Below, one piece after another: positions 16,667 through 25,613 of a stretch of DNA of 64,000 nucleotides (within the stretch, counting starts at the first letter, position 1; the number at the start of each line of letters is the position of its first letter). The DNA comes from an uncultured Raoultella sp. Its GTDB lineage: Bacteria > Pseudomonadota > Gammaproteobacteria > Enterobacterales > Enterobacteriaceae. The translations under genes and the position numbers were made by a program. The DNA lies in assembly GCA_900759445.1 (NCBI GenBank), contig CAAEVH010000035.1, positions 15,081-79,080 of the forward strand, given 5' to 3'. Under the pieces are notes generated by a model that searched no databases, had not been told where the DNA came from, and saw nothing but the letters and a program-made list of their open reading frames with translations.

Positions 16667-16694
16667 ACGTCAGAGGGTGCCCACCCTCTGACGT
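16667..16694 (+). repeat. Perfect 28-base palindrome between pilin and usher genes
   Basis: The 13-base arms (ACGTCAGAGGGTG and its exact complement) are separated by two bases. No T-run follows, so it is not a standard terminator. A stable hairpin at this point would protect the 3' end of pilin mRNA or attenuate read-through into the usher gene. Several fimbrial operons use such hairpins to make much more pilin than usher. Confidence 0.85.
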
Positions 16695-16717
16695 CAGGAT
16701 GATGTCGAGGCTTGGTC

Positions 16718-19435
16718 ATGGCGTTTCACAGAAATACTCTCCTCTTAGTTGCTTTATTACCCGCATCCATCCAACTCGCCTGCGCCGAGATGGCCGTCCC
16801 GGCAGGTTTCGAAGATCTGGCGAAAACGCAGCGTCTGTGGATAGAGGTTAACCTCTATGGCGAATCGCTTGGCCTTTTTGAAACGGATATCACACTTGAA
16901 TCGGTCAGTTTTGTCGCACCCGAAACCGTGGTCGCGGCTATCAAACGTCAGTTTAATGACGCTCCTGCCCTCGTCGCCACCGTGTCTGCAGCTCTCGCCG
17001 TTCCACTTGCCCGTAACGGCAACCTGGCGTGCAGCAGCAATGGCTCCGCAACGGGATGTGATTACATTGATACCCATCGCGCGGCCATTATCTATGATGA
17101 GAATAACGCGCGCATTAGCCTGTTTTTGAACAAGAAATTTCTGCCTAAACAGACCACAGAAAACCAGTGGTATCAGCCTACGCAGGGCACTGAGAATGCG
17201 TTGATCCATCAACAGAATATCAATTTTGTTGCCGACAGGGATTACCAGTCAGCCACCGTTCAGGGCAATGGCGCGCTGGCCATGACGCAGGACGGCTACT
17301 TTAATCTCGACTGGACCTGGCTGGGGCAGCGTTCAAGGCACCAGCAGCAACAAGAAATAACCGTCAACAATGCCTGGTTTCGCCAGGATATCTGGCGTCA
17401 GTACTATATTCAATTAGGCGAGATGGATACCCGCGATCTGTTCAGTAATGCTGGTGGGAATATCAACCTCAGCCAACTGCCGCTGGGCAAAATTCGCGGC
17501 CTGCGCACAGGCTCGACAAGGGCATGGATCAATCCGGTTCAGCAGTCAAAGGGTACCCCCATCACCGTGCTGCTTTCCCATGATGCGCGTATTGACGCCC
17601 GCCGGGGCAATCAGCTGCTGGCCAGTTTCTATCTCAATGCCGGGGCTCAGACCCTGGACACGCGATCGTTCCCCGACGGGAGCTATACCGTGACGCTGTC
17701 CGTCTATGAAAATAACCGGCTGACACGTACCGAGCAGATACCGTTTACCCGCACCGGTATTACGCCGTTTGACCGCGTCGAGTGGTTCCTGCAGGCGGGC
17801 GAAACAGACAATAACAATCAAAACGATGAACGTAGCGCGGTCGCTCAGGCGGGTGTCCGCCTGCCTGTCACTCCAACGCTGGCACTCACCAGTGGCGCAG
17901 CGATAAAGAAAAACCAACGTTTTCTGGAAAATGCACTCGACTGGAGTCGTGGTTTCAATGCGGGTCCGATCGATGGCGTACTCTCGACCCGGTTTAGCTA
18001 CCTTTACGGCAGCGAAGGACAACGCGGCAATATTCAGCAAATCAGCTATAACGACGGCTTTTCACTGAGCTTCTATCGCAACGCGTTATCAGCGGAAAAC
18101 TGCAATACCCGAAGCGCGGGATATGACGCCGTAAATGGCTGTTACCGAAGCCTGTCGGTGATGTTCTCCGTCCCTGTCGGCACCTGGTACGCCAGCCTGG
18201 GATATTCGGATAACCGCAACGAAGGACGGTACGTTTCTCGTCGGGAACTCCCGGACAGTGACGATCGCCACGATGCAGGCTTGCCCTGGGAGTCGGTTTA
18301 TATGACCCGCTCACGCACGCGGGCCTGGCAGGGTGGCTTGAGTACGGCTTTCAGCACACGCGGTCTGAACATCAACAGCAGCATTAACCTTTTCATGCGT
18401 AACGATGACTCGCGCGAAGGCAGGGATAAAGGCGGCTACCTGAGCGTGAGCCTGTCAATGGCGCATAACCGTCAGGGCAATGCGACAAGCTATACCTCTC
18501 TGGGCGCGACATGGCAGCACCAGCAGCATGATAAAAACCAGCTGAGCTATAACGTGGCGCACAACTGGTATGCCGACGCACGTGGTGAAAATGAGTATGG
18601 ACTGAGCGCATCAGGTATTAACAGCGATTCACTCAATACCTCTGCCTACACGCGCCAGGGCGGACGATATGGCAACGGGAGTCTGACAGTCAGCGATGCC
18701 TGGGATCGTCAGGATCGGCGCCATACCCTGAGCAGCAGCGGCAATTACAACTCCACTCTTGCGCTGTCGCGCTCTGGTCTGTGGCTGGGCCGCTGGAGCG
18801 ACGGACGTCCTGCTTCAGCCATCGCGGTTAACGTTGCCACACCAGAAGATTCCCAGGATCCGAGCATTGCCGTGTCGCTGGATAACGGCGGCAGTGCAGA
18901 CATTCCAGGCAATAGCCGCGCCCTCTTCGCCGTGCCGGGCTATCAGCAGACTACGTTGACGATTAACGAATCGCTGGATGTCTCGCGGGGTGCCAGCAGT
19001 GAAATCACACAAGGTTCAGGCAGCAGAACGTTATTTATGGTGCCAGGCAAACTGCTCCGCCGGGACGTGCAAACCACGGCAAGCTACACCTGGCTCGGCC
19101 AGTTAACTGACGAGCAACATTCGCCGTTTATCGGCGGCGTGCCACTGAACGTTAACGGCTGGAGCGACCTTGGCAACGGCGGGTTTAGCGCTCAAAGCGA
19201 CGCTCTGCTGCATAACCTCTACCTGGTGCGTCAGCAGCAGTTTTATCAGTGCGAGCTGAACGTAAAGAGTATGCGCGACGTCGTGCGTTACGTCGGGTCG
19301 ATCCCTTGCCGGGAATTAACCTTCTCTGCCCTGCCGGATACTGTCCAGCAACAGGCACAGCTGATGCTCGCCGGACGATCGATACCAACGGGTCCAACTG
19401 CCATGAATGCAGACAACGTCACAAAAGGGAAATGA
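16718..19435 (+). CDS. Outer-membrane usher of a CS1/CFA-I type fimbria
   Basis: 905 residues from the ATG at 16718; the TTG at 16712 is a less likely start. The signal peptide ends ...IQLACA. The protein has an N-terminal periplasmic domain with a cysteine pair (LACSSNGSATGCDY), a long beta-barrel region rich in alternating aromatic residues with the plug-like segment around GTPITVLLSHDARIDARRGN and SFPDGSYTVTLSVYEN, and C-terminal domains with FIGGVPLNVNG and a second cysteine pair. It matches CfaC/TcfC-type ushers, which translocate chaperone-pilin complexes and polymerise the fibre. Confidence 0.9.
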   Translation: MAFHRNTLLLVALLPASIQLACAEMAVPAGFEDLAKTQRLWIEVNLYGESLGLFETDITLESVSFVAPETVVAAIKRQFNDAPALVATVSAALAVPLARNGNLACSSNGSATGCDYIDTHRAAIIYDENNARISLFLNKKFLPKQTTENQWYQPTQGTENALIHQQNINFVADRDYQSATVQGNGALAMTQDGYFNLDWTWLGQRSRHQQQQEITVNNAWFRQDIWRQYYIQLGEMDTRDLFSNAGGNINLSQLPLGKIRGLRTGSTRAWINPVQQSKGTPITVLLSHDARIDARRGNQLLASFYLNAGAQTLDTRSFPDGSYTVTLSVYENNRLTRTEQIPFTRTGITPFDRVEWFLQAGETDNNNQNDERSAVAQAGVRLPVTPTLALTSGAAIKKNQRFLENALDWSRGFNAGPIDGVLSTRFSYLYGSEGQRGNIQQISYNDGFSLSFYRNALSAENCNTRSAGYDAVNGCYRSLSVMFSVPVGTWYASLGYSDNRNEGRYVSRRELPDSDDRHDAGLPWESVYMTRSRTRAWQGGLSTAFSTRGLNINSSINLFMRNDDSREGRDKGGYLSVSLSMAHNRQGNATSYTSLGATWQHQQHDKNQLSYNVAHNWYADARGENEYGLSASGINSDSLNTSAYTRQGGRYGNGSLTVSDAWDRQDRRHTLSSSGNYNSTLALSRSGLWLGRWSDGRPASAIAVNVATPEDSQDPSIAVSLDNGGSADIPGNSRALFAVPGYQQTTLTINESLDVSRGASSEITQGSGSRTLFMVPGKLLRRDVQTTASYTWLGQLTDEQHSPFIGGVPLNVNGWSDLGNGGFSAQSDALLHNLYLVRQQQFYQCELNVKSMRDVVRYVGSIPCRELTFSALPDTVQQQAQLMLAGRSIPTGPTAMNADNVTKGK

Positions 19436-19436
19436 T

Positions 19437-20594
19437 GTGAACAAGCACTTAATTATTTTACTTTTTTTAAGCCTGTGGGCGGGTCAGACTCAGGCAGCGG
19501 CCCCTGCCGGAAGAAACACCAGCGTCGATATCAGCTTCGATCGCATGGCCCCCCCCGCGCGCTTTGATATCTGGGTTCATGAACCGAGCGGCTATGATGT
19601 CGCCGATCCGCAAAAGTGGGGACGTAATACTCTGACGTGTCTGTCCCGTACCGACTCCACAGTTGGCGCCTGCATGACCGCCCCGGCCTGGTTCACGGCG
19701 AACCCGGGGACACCTTATGCCATCAATTTACGTTTTACGCATGCCCTTACCAGCAAAACGGTGGATCTTAAGGTCTATGGCGACCACTACATGTTTTTCA
19801 ATAATAAAGTCTTTACCTATCCCAGTTTTATCACGGGAGGGACAGAGATTGTTGCAAACTGGACCAGAGAACCCTACTTCGATTTCTATATCGTGAAAAG
19901 CGAACTGGAAAAGCTCGCTCTGCCGGGTATCTGGACCGCAACGCTGAAGCAGAACCTGCGTGAATGGGATAGTGGCAACTGTGGCGGGAACTTCGCTGAC
20001 CCCAATACCGGATGTCCAGGCTATCGCGCCATTGCTAGCTGGCAGGCCACGATGCGCATTGAGGTTGTCGATCCGGGTAATCAGCAGATTTACCTGCCGG
20101 CATTTCCGCACTCAACGCCTGTCGTTAACCTCAACCTGACCAACTTCCCGGGGCGGCCGGGTGGCAGTGAAATCCAGGGTGAAAACACGCTGGATATGTG
20201 CCTGTACGACGGCAAAAACAGTACCAGCACCCGCACTTATCTTCGGTTTGAAGACGACGGACTCCCCTCAACGGACCGTGCTGAAGAGGCATTTTCAATC
20301 CGGCGACGCGGCGGAAGTCAGACCGATGCGCGGGATCGTCTCGACTATCAGGTCTTCGTCACTAATCCCGTCACGGGCGCAACCGAAACCGTCGCCAACG
20401 GTAAAACCCTGGTATGGCAAGGCACCAACGATCCGCAGCATCTGCGTCAGGTCGTCCTGCCCGGCGGACGTGAGAGCGTACTGTGCGTACCAGCCCCTAT
20501 TGTTTTGAAAACCCCTGCGTTTGCAGCCAGCAGTAAAAACGCCGGGGATTACACCGGCACGCTACGCATCATCTACACACCCAGTACGTTATAA
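19437..20594 (+). CDS. Tip adhesin/initiator of a CS1/CFA-I type fimbria (CfaE/CblD family)
   Basis: 385 residues from the GTG at 19437 (AGGGA site seven bases upstream, one base after the usher stop). The signal peptide ends ...GQTQA. The length and position as last structural gene match CfaE/TcfD/CblD-type tip proteins, which start fibre assembly and carry the receptor-binding domain. Several cysteines (TCLSR, GACMT, GNCGGN, TGCPG, MCLYD, LCVPA) could form the disulfides seen in the family. The receptor cannot be predicted. Confidence 0.82.
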   Translation: MNKHLIILLFLSLWAGQTQAAAPAGRNTSVDISFDRMAPPARFDIWVHEPSGYDVADPQKWGRNTLTCLSRTDSTVGACMTAPAWFTANPGTPYAINLRFTHALTSKTVDLKVYGDHYMFFNNKVFTYPSFITGGTEIVANWTREPYFDFYIVKSELEKLALPGIWTATLKQNLREWDSGNCGGNFADPNTGCPGYRAIASWQATMRIEVVDPGNQQIYLPAFPHSTPVVNLNLTNFPGRPGGSEIQGENTLDMCLYDGKNSTSTRTYLRFEDDGLPSTDRAEEAFSIRRRGGSQTDARDRLDYQVFVTNPVTGATETVANGKTLVWQGTNDPQHLRQVVLPGGRESVLCVPAPIVLKTPAFAASSKNAGDYTGTLRIIYTPSTL

Positions 20595-20604
20595 AGAGGC
20601 CGCC

Positions 20605-21156
20605 GTGAATTACGTCATTCTTGATAATAATCGTTTTTATGCCGAAGGGTTGCGCTACGCCCTTCTGCGCCGTAACGCTCACACTCAAGTTGAGAGCGGC
20701 GCGTTACAGTGGCACCGTTCGCTGTTGGCCTGCGACACCCTCGTTGTGCGTTGCCGCTTTTCCGTCGCGAGGACGCATCTGGCGCTGGTCGACATTCTGC
20801 TTCAACTGGAGGCCAGGCGCTGGGAGGGAACGGTTTATCTGGTGTGCAATGAAAAAGGCTGGGCACTGGCCACGCATTTACGAAAGCGTTTTGCCAAGCT
20901 GACCTTACATATCATTGATGACAGAATTGCCGTCGTGGATGCGGCGTATCTGCTTGCTAAAGAGCCCCGTCGGGTACGCAGTCTGAATTGCTGCCTGACT
21001 GGCATGGAGTTCAATGTTCTCGACAGGCTGGTTAACGGTCAATCGGTAAAACATGTTGCGCAAATGACGCAGATTAGCGAAAAACAGGTTTCGACGTATA
21101 AATGCAACGCGCTGAAGAAGCTTAATGCCAACAATCTGCTACAGCTACTTCTGTAG
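20605..21156 (+). CDS. LuxR/FixJ-type transcription regulator linked to the fimbrial operon
   Basis: 183 residues from the GTG at 20605, which follows a GAGG site and lies 10 bases after the tip gene stop. The C-terminal 55 or so residues form a LuxR helix-turn-helix (LTGMEFNVLDRLVNGQSVKHVAQ, then ISEKQVSTYKCNALKKLNA; written here in two pieces). The N-terminal part opens like a response-regulator domain (MNYVILDNNRFYAEGLRYAL) but I do not see the normal acidic phosphorylation pocket, so it may not be phosphorylated. It resembles regulators such as EcpR, MatA or FimW. Being last in the operon suggests feedback control of the fimbriae. Confidence 0.8.
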   Translation: MNYVILDNNRFYAEGLRYALLRRNAHTQVESGALQWHRSLLACDTLVVRCRFSVARTHLALVDILLQLEARRWEGTVYLVCNEKGWALATHLRKRFAKLTLHIIDDRIAVVDAAYLLAKEPRRVRSLNCCLTGMEFNVLDRLVNGQSVKHVAQMTQISEKQVSTYKCNALKKLNANNLLQLLL

Positions 21157-21171
21157 GTCGAGGTTTCTCAC

Positions 21172-21206
21172 GCCGCCCCTTATTTGCTAAACTAAGGGCG
21201 GTTTTT
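21172..21206 (+). terminator. Probable intrinsic terminator after the fimbrial cluster
   Basis: The stem CCGCCCCTTA / TAAGGGCGG (one bulged C) is followed by five T. It separates the LuxR-type gene from tusE. The promoter of tusE must overlap or follow it. Confidence 0.7.
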
Positions 21207-21225
21207 ACTTTATCGACAGAGCACT

Positions 21226-21555
21226 ATGTTCATTTTTGCAGGCCATGAAATTGAGACCGATAGCGAAGGCTATCTGAAAGACACCACGCAATGGAGCAAG
21301 CCGCTGGCGGAGAAAATCGCCGAAAACGAAGGTATCGTTCTCTCCCCCGAACACTGGGAAGTGGTGCGTTTCGTTCGCGAGTTTTATCTGGAGTTTAATA
21401 CCTCCCCCGCAATCCGCATGCTGGTAAAAGCGATGGCCAACAAGTTTGGCGAAGAAAAAGGCAACAGCCGTTATCTCTATCGCCTGTTTCCGAAAGGCCC
21501 AGCTAAGCAGGCAACTAAAATTGCCGGCCTGCCGAAACCGGTGAAATGTATTTAA
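21226..21555 (+). CDS. tusE: Sulfurtransferase TusE
   Basis: 109 residues, the same length as E. coli TusE and highly similar ([20 protein letters not shown]). The DsrC-like C-terminus ends KPVKCI with the essential penultimate cysteine Cys108. It receives persulfide sulfur from the TusBCD complex and delivers it to MnmA for 2-thiolation of U34 in tRNA Lys, Glu and Gln. Its last bases overlap the stop of the convergent acyP gene. Confidence 0.97.
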   Translation: MFIFAGHEIETDSEGYLKDTTQWSKPLAEKIAENEGIVLSPEHWEVVRFVREFYLEFNTSPAIRMLVKAMANKFGEEKGNSRYLYRLFPKGPAKQATKIAGLPKPVKCI

Positions 21556-21833
21556 TAGCGGATACTAAATCCCTTTAGCTCGTCGCCAGGGCGGTGCGGT
21601 TCGCTGAGAACCCGATCAACCCTGGCGCTGCGCGGTCCCCCGGCTTTCAACCACTTCATCAGTTGTTCCACCCGCTCGCTTTCACCACAGGCGACAACTT
21701 CTACGCTGCCGTCATCCATATTCTTCGCATAGCCGGTCAACCCCAGCCGTTGCGCTTCATGCTGGGTGGTGTAGCGAAATCCTACCCCCTGAACCCGGCC
21801 ATAGACCCAGGCGATGATGCAGACTTTCGACAT
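21552..21833 (-). CDS. yccX: Acylphosphatase
   Basis: 93 residues from the ATG at 21833, preceded by AAGGAGAA. The frame is open further upstream, but the catalytic fold begins [20 protein letters not shown], with the VQGVGFR phosphate loop and arginine; the catalytic asparagine is in [10 protein letters not shown]. It hydrolyses acyl phosphates such as acetyl phosphate or 1,3-bisphosphoglycerate. Convergent with tusE, as in E. coli. Confidence 0.95.
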   Translation of the reverse strand: MSKVCIIAWVYGRVQGVGFRYTTQHEAQRLGLTGYAKNMDDGSVEVVACGESERVEQLMKWLKAGGPRSARVDRVLSEPHRPGDELKGFSIRY

Positions 21834-22127
21834 TGCGGTTCTCCTTATCAACATAAATGAAAGAACAGGTACCGATGGACAGATGACCGGTAATCTCCTG
21901 ATCTGTCCATAGATTAGCAGGGGATAACAGAATAAGTTGTCGCACCTGTTCAGTGAGATTAAACCGTCGCTCGATAAGCAGAGGTCCCGCCATACCATCA
22001 TGCAGTAGCGCCAGACGCTGATGATTGACCTCATCATCTGTGCTACTCTACGCGCCATTTTATTTTAATGGTTTCAGGTTGGTACTTTCATCCAACCCGC
22101 GTCACTGTTTGTGAGAGGTTGCTCCGC

Positions 22128-23339
22128 ATGACTGAATCTACAATTCCACATTATCCTCGTTTAGTGTTAGCCAAGGGACGCGAAAAATCATTACTTCGCC
22201 GCCATCCATGGGTATTTTCCGGTGCTGTCGCACGTATGGAAGGTAAAGCCAACCTCGGTGAAACCGTTGATATTGTTGACCACCAGGGGAAATGGTTAGC
22301 GCGCGGTGCGTTTTCTCCGGCGTCGCAGATCCGTGCGCGCGTCTGGACCTTCGATAAGTCTGAATCCATCGACATTGATTTCTTTACCCGTCGTCTGCAG
22401 AAGGCGCAGACATGGCGTGACTGGCTGGCGAAAAAGGACGGTCTGGACAGCTACCGTCTGATCGCCGGAGAATCCGACGGCCTGCCAGGTGTCACTATTG
22501 ACCGCTTCGGCAACTTCCTGGTATTACAGTTGCTCAGCGCGGGTGCTGAATACCAACGCGCCGCGCTGATTAGTGCTCTGCAAATTGTTTTCCCGGACTG
22601 CGCTATTTATGACCGTAGCGATGTGGCCGTGCGTAAAAAAGAAGGTATGGCGCTGACCCAAGGGCCCGTCACGGGCGAACTGCCGCCTGCTCTGCTGCCT
22701 ATCGAAGAACACGGGATGAAGCTGCTGGTTGATATTCAGCACGGTCACAAAACCGGCTATTACCTCGATCAACGCGATAGCCGCCTGGCGACGCGTCGTT
22801 ATGTGGAAAACCAGCGTGTCCTGAACTGTTTCTCCTATACCGGCGGCTTTGCGGTCTCAGCATTAATGGGCGGATGCCGTCAGGTGGTCAGCGTCGACAC
22901 CTCTCAGGAAGCACTCGATATTGCCCGCCAGAACGTGGAACTGAACAAGCAGGATCTGAGTAAAGCCGAGTTCGTGCGAGATGATGTGTTCAAACTGCTG
23001 CGCGCCTATCGCGATCGCGGTGAGAAATTTGATGTCATCGTGATGGATCCGCCGAAATTTGTCGAAAACAAAAGCCAGTTGATGGGCGCCTGCCGCGGTT
23101 ATAAGGACATCAATATGCTGGCTATTCAGTTGCTGAACCCAGGCGGCGTACTGCTAACATTTTCCTGCTCCGGGCTGATGACGACCGATTTATTTCAGAA
23201 AATCATCGCTGATGCCGCAATAGATGCTGGTCGTGATGTACAATTTATAGAGCAGTTCCGTCAGGCCGCCGATCATCCGGTGATCGCTACCTACCCGGAA
23301 GGGCTGTATCTGAAAGGGTTTGCCTGTCGCATCATGTAA
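22128..23339 (+). CDS. rlmI: 23S rRNA m5C1962 methyltransferase RlmI
   Basis: 403 residues from the ATG at 22128 (E. coli RlmI is 396; a few extra residues, ESTIPHY, are at the N-terminus). An N-terminal PUA domain ([20 protein letters not shown]) is followed by an [18 protein letters not shown] linker and a Rossmann methyltransferase domain with [16 protein letters not shown] and the catalytic-cysteine motif TFSCSG. It methylates C1962 of 23S rRNA using S-adenosylmethionine. The gene starts divergently from yccX. Confidence 0.96.
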   Translation: MTESTIPHYPRLVLAKGREKSLLRRHPWVFSGAVARMEGKANLGETVDIVDHQGKWLARGAFSPASQIRARVWTFDKSESIDIDFFTRRLQKAQTWRDWLAKKDGLDSYRLIAGESDGLPGVTIDRFGNFLVLQLLSAGAEYQRAALISALQIVFPDCAIYDRSDVAVRKKEGMALTQGPVTGELPPALLPIEEHGMKLLVDIQHGHKTGYYLDQRDSRLATRRYVENQRVLNCFSYTGGFAVSALMGGCRQVVSVDTSQEALDIARQNVELNKQDLSKAEFVRDDVFKLLRAYRDRGEKFDVIVMDPPKFVENKSQLMGACRGYKDINMLAIQLLNPGGVLLTFSCSGLMTTDLFQKIIADAAIDAGRDVQFIEQFRQAADHPVIATYPEGLYLKGFACRIM

Positions 23340-23369
23340 CTTGAAAAGTGGAATATTACCCTTACATAG

Positions 23370-23714
<345 letters not shown>

Positions 23715-23723
23715 TACTAACAC

Positions 23724-23755
23724 AGGCCCGATGGCGCTTCGCTTATCGGGCCTGT
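23724..23755. repeat. REP-type palindrome / terminator between hspQ and yccU
   Basis: AGGCCCGATGGCGCTTCGC followed by TTATCGGGCCT forms a stem with the GCGCTTCGCTTAT core of enterobacterial REP elements. It lies between two convergent genes, where REP elements are common and protect mRNA 3' ends. Confidence 0.75.
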
Positions 23756-23781
23756 GCGTTTCATCCGGCGACAGTCAAACT

Positions 23782-24195
23782 TTACTTCGCCAGTCCCAGT
23801 CGCGGGATCTCAATCGCCGGGCAACGATCCATCACCACCGTCAGCCCCGCATCACGCGCCAGCACGGCCGCCTGCTCGTTAATTACGCCAAGCTGCATCC
23901 ATAGCGTCTTCGCGCCAATGGCGATAGCCTCCTGAGCGACGCCCCACGCCGCTTCAGAATTACGGAAGACATCGACCATATCCACTTTCTCTGGCACATC
24001 CGCCAGCGTTGCATAGCCCTGCTGCCCCAGCAGCATTTTCCCGGCAACTTTCGGTGAAACGGGAATAACGTGATAGCCCTGATCGAGTAAATACTTCATC
24101 ACGCGATAGCTTGGGCGATCGGGTTTATCGCTTGCGCCAACCAGTGCAATCGTGCGGGTAGATGTCAAAATGCCAGCAATATCGGTCTCTTTCAT
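23782..24195 (-). CDS. yccU: CoA-binding Rossmann protein YccU
   Basis: 137 residues, as in E. coli. The CoA/NAD-binding fold is visible in [20 protein letters not shown] and [20 protein letters not shown], with a later [20 protein letters not shown]. It resembles the CoA-binding domain of succinyl-CoA synthetase alpha chains, standing alone. Its physiological role is not established. Convergent with hspQ, divergent from yccT. Confidence 0.95.
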   Translation of the reverse strand: MKETDIAGILTSTRTIALVGASDKPDRPSYRVMKYLLDQGYHVIPVSPKVAGKMLLGQQGYATLADVPEKVDMVDVFRNSEAAWGVAQEAIAIGAKTLWMQLGVINEQAAVLARDAGLTVVMDRCPAIEIPRLGLAK

Positions 24196-24366
24196 CGTTT
24201 TCCTCCAGGCTGTTTAACAAAGTGTACGACAAACCTGCCCCCGCAACCATTCATCCCATACTGGCGTATGAGAGCTAAACTCAAAAATATGTCTATATGT
24301 TAGTAAACGTGATTATCGAAAAATTTAGATACATGTTTGCAGCTATTTTCTGGACAGGAGAAACCT

Positions 24367-25029
24367 ATGAAAGCCGGCATTGTGACAGCCTTAATTGCCC
24401 TGTGTTTGCCGGTAACCGTTTTTGCTACCTCATTACGCCTGTCTAATGATATTGACCTTTTGGTGCTGGACGGAAAAAAAGTCTCCAGCTCATTACTGCG
24501 TGGCGCCGACAGTATCGAGCTGGAAAATGGTCGCCACCAGCTCGTATTTCGCGTAGAAAAAACCATTCGCTTGTCCAGCCACGAAGAACGTCTGTATATT
24601 TCGCCTCCGCTGGTCATCAGCTTTGATACGCAACTCGTCAGCCAGGTTAATTTCCACCTCCCGCGTCTGAACAATGAGCGGGATACAGCGCATTTTGATG
24701 ACGTTCCACGTGTGGAATTGCTGGATGGGGACTCCATGCCTATCCCCGTCAAGCTGGATATTCTGTCAATCACATCCACAGCGAAAATCGTGAATTATGA
24801 AATGGAAACTGAACGCTATAACAAAGCGGCTAAACATGCGTCATTACCGCAGTTTGCTACGATGATGGCCGATGACAGCTCGCTGCTTTCCGGGGTATCT
24901 GAACTGGATCGCGTGCCGCCTCAGTCGCAAACGCTGACCGAACAGCGCTTAAAATATTGGTACCAGCAGGCCGACGCACAAACGCGAAGTAACTTTTTGC
25001 AATGGGCTCAGAAACAGCCTCCTTCATGA
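24367..25029 (+). CDS. yccT: Periplasmic DUF2057 protein YccT (CsgI)
   Basis: 220 residues from the ATG at 24367 (AGGAGAAACCT site), the E. coli length. The signal peptide ends ...LPVTVFA and a DUF2057 domain follows ([20 protein letters not shown]). E. coli YccT has been reported as a periplasmic inhibitor of curli assembly and named CsgI. The gene is monocistronic between yccU and mgsA. Confidence 0.94.
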   Translation: MKAGIVTALIALCLPVTVFATSLRLSNDIDLLVLDGKKVSSSLLRGADSIELENGRHQLVFRVEKTIRLSSHEERLYISPPLVISFDTQLVSQVNFHLPRLNNERDTAHFDDVPRVELLDGDSMPIPVKLDILSITSTAKIVNYEMETERYNKAAKHASLPQFATMMADDSSLLSGVSELDRVPPQSQTLTEQRLKYWYQQADAQTRSNFLQWAQKQPPS

Positions 25030-25122
25030 CATTTATGTTCGCATACGCATTTTTTTTGTCTTTCTCTTGCAGCGTCAAGAGCTTCCAGTACTCTGTAACC
25101 AGGTTAACTTGGGAGCTGTACT

Positions 25123-25581
25123 ATGGAATTAACAACTCGCACATTGCCAGCGCGTAAACATATTGCGCTGGTTGCACACGATCACTGTAAAAAGATGTTG
25201 ATGAGCTGGGTGGAACGCCACCAGCCGTTGCTGGAAAAGCACGTTCTGTACGCCACAGGCACGACGGGAAACTTAATCCAACGCGCAACGGGAATGGACG
25301 TCAACGCCATGCTGAGCGGTCCGATGGGGGGTGACCAGCAGGTGGGTGCGCTGATTTCAGAAGGGAAAATTGATGTGCTGATTTTCTTCTGGGATCCGCT
25401 GAACGCCGTACCTCACGATCCTGATGTCAAAGCCCTGCTGCGTCTGGCGACGGTATGGAACATTCCGGTTGCCACCAACGTGTCGACCGCCGATTTTATT
25501 ATCCAGTCGCCAAACTTCAACGATGCAACGGACATCTTGATCCCAGATTACGCCCGCTATCTGGCAGAGCGCCTCAAATAA
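25123..25581 (+). CDS. mgsA: Methylglyoxal synthase
   Basis: 152 residues, the E. coli length. It converts dihydroxyacetone phosphate to methylglyoxal and phosphate in the cytoplasm. Visible active-site segments are [14 protein letters not shown] (His19), the ATGTTGNLI phosphate loop, [15 protein letters not shown] (Asp71) and [20 protein letters not shown] (His98). The enzyme is fed back by phosphate, and its toxic product is removed by glyoxalases. Confidence 0.97.
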   Translation: MELTTRTLPARKHIALVAHDHCKKMLMSWVERHQPLLEKHVLYATGTTGNLIQRATGMDVNAMLSGPMGGDQQVGALISEGKIDVLIFFWDPLNAVPHDPDVKALLRLATVWNIPVATNVSTADFIIQSPNFNDATDILIPDYARYLAERLK

Positions 25582-25588
25582 ACGCCAG

Positions 25589-25610
25589 GCAGGCGGCAAT
25601 TGCCGCCTGC
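25589..25610. terminator. Hairpin between mgsA and helD
   Basis: A perfect ten-base-pair stem GCAGGCGGCA / TGCCGCCTGC with a two-base loop lies between the convergent genes. No strong T-run; it may act as a bidirectional terminator or mRNA end protector. Confidence 0.65.
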
Positions 25611-25613
25611 TAT

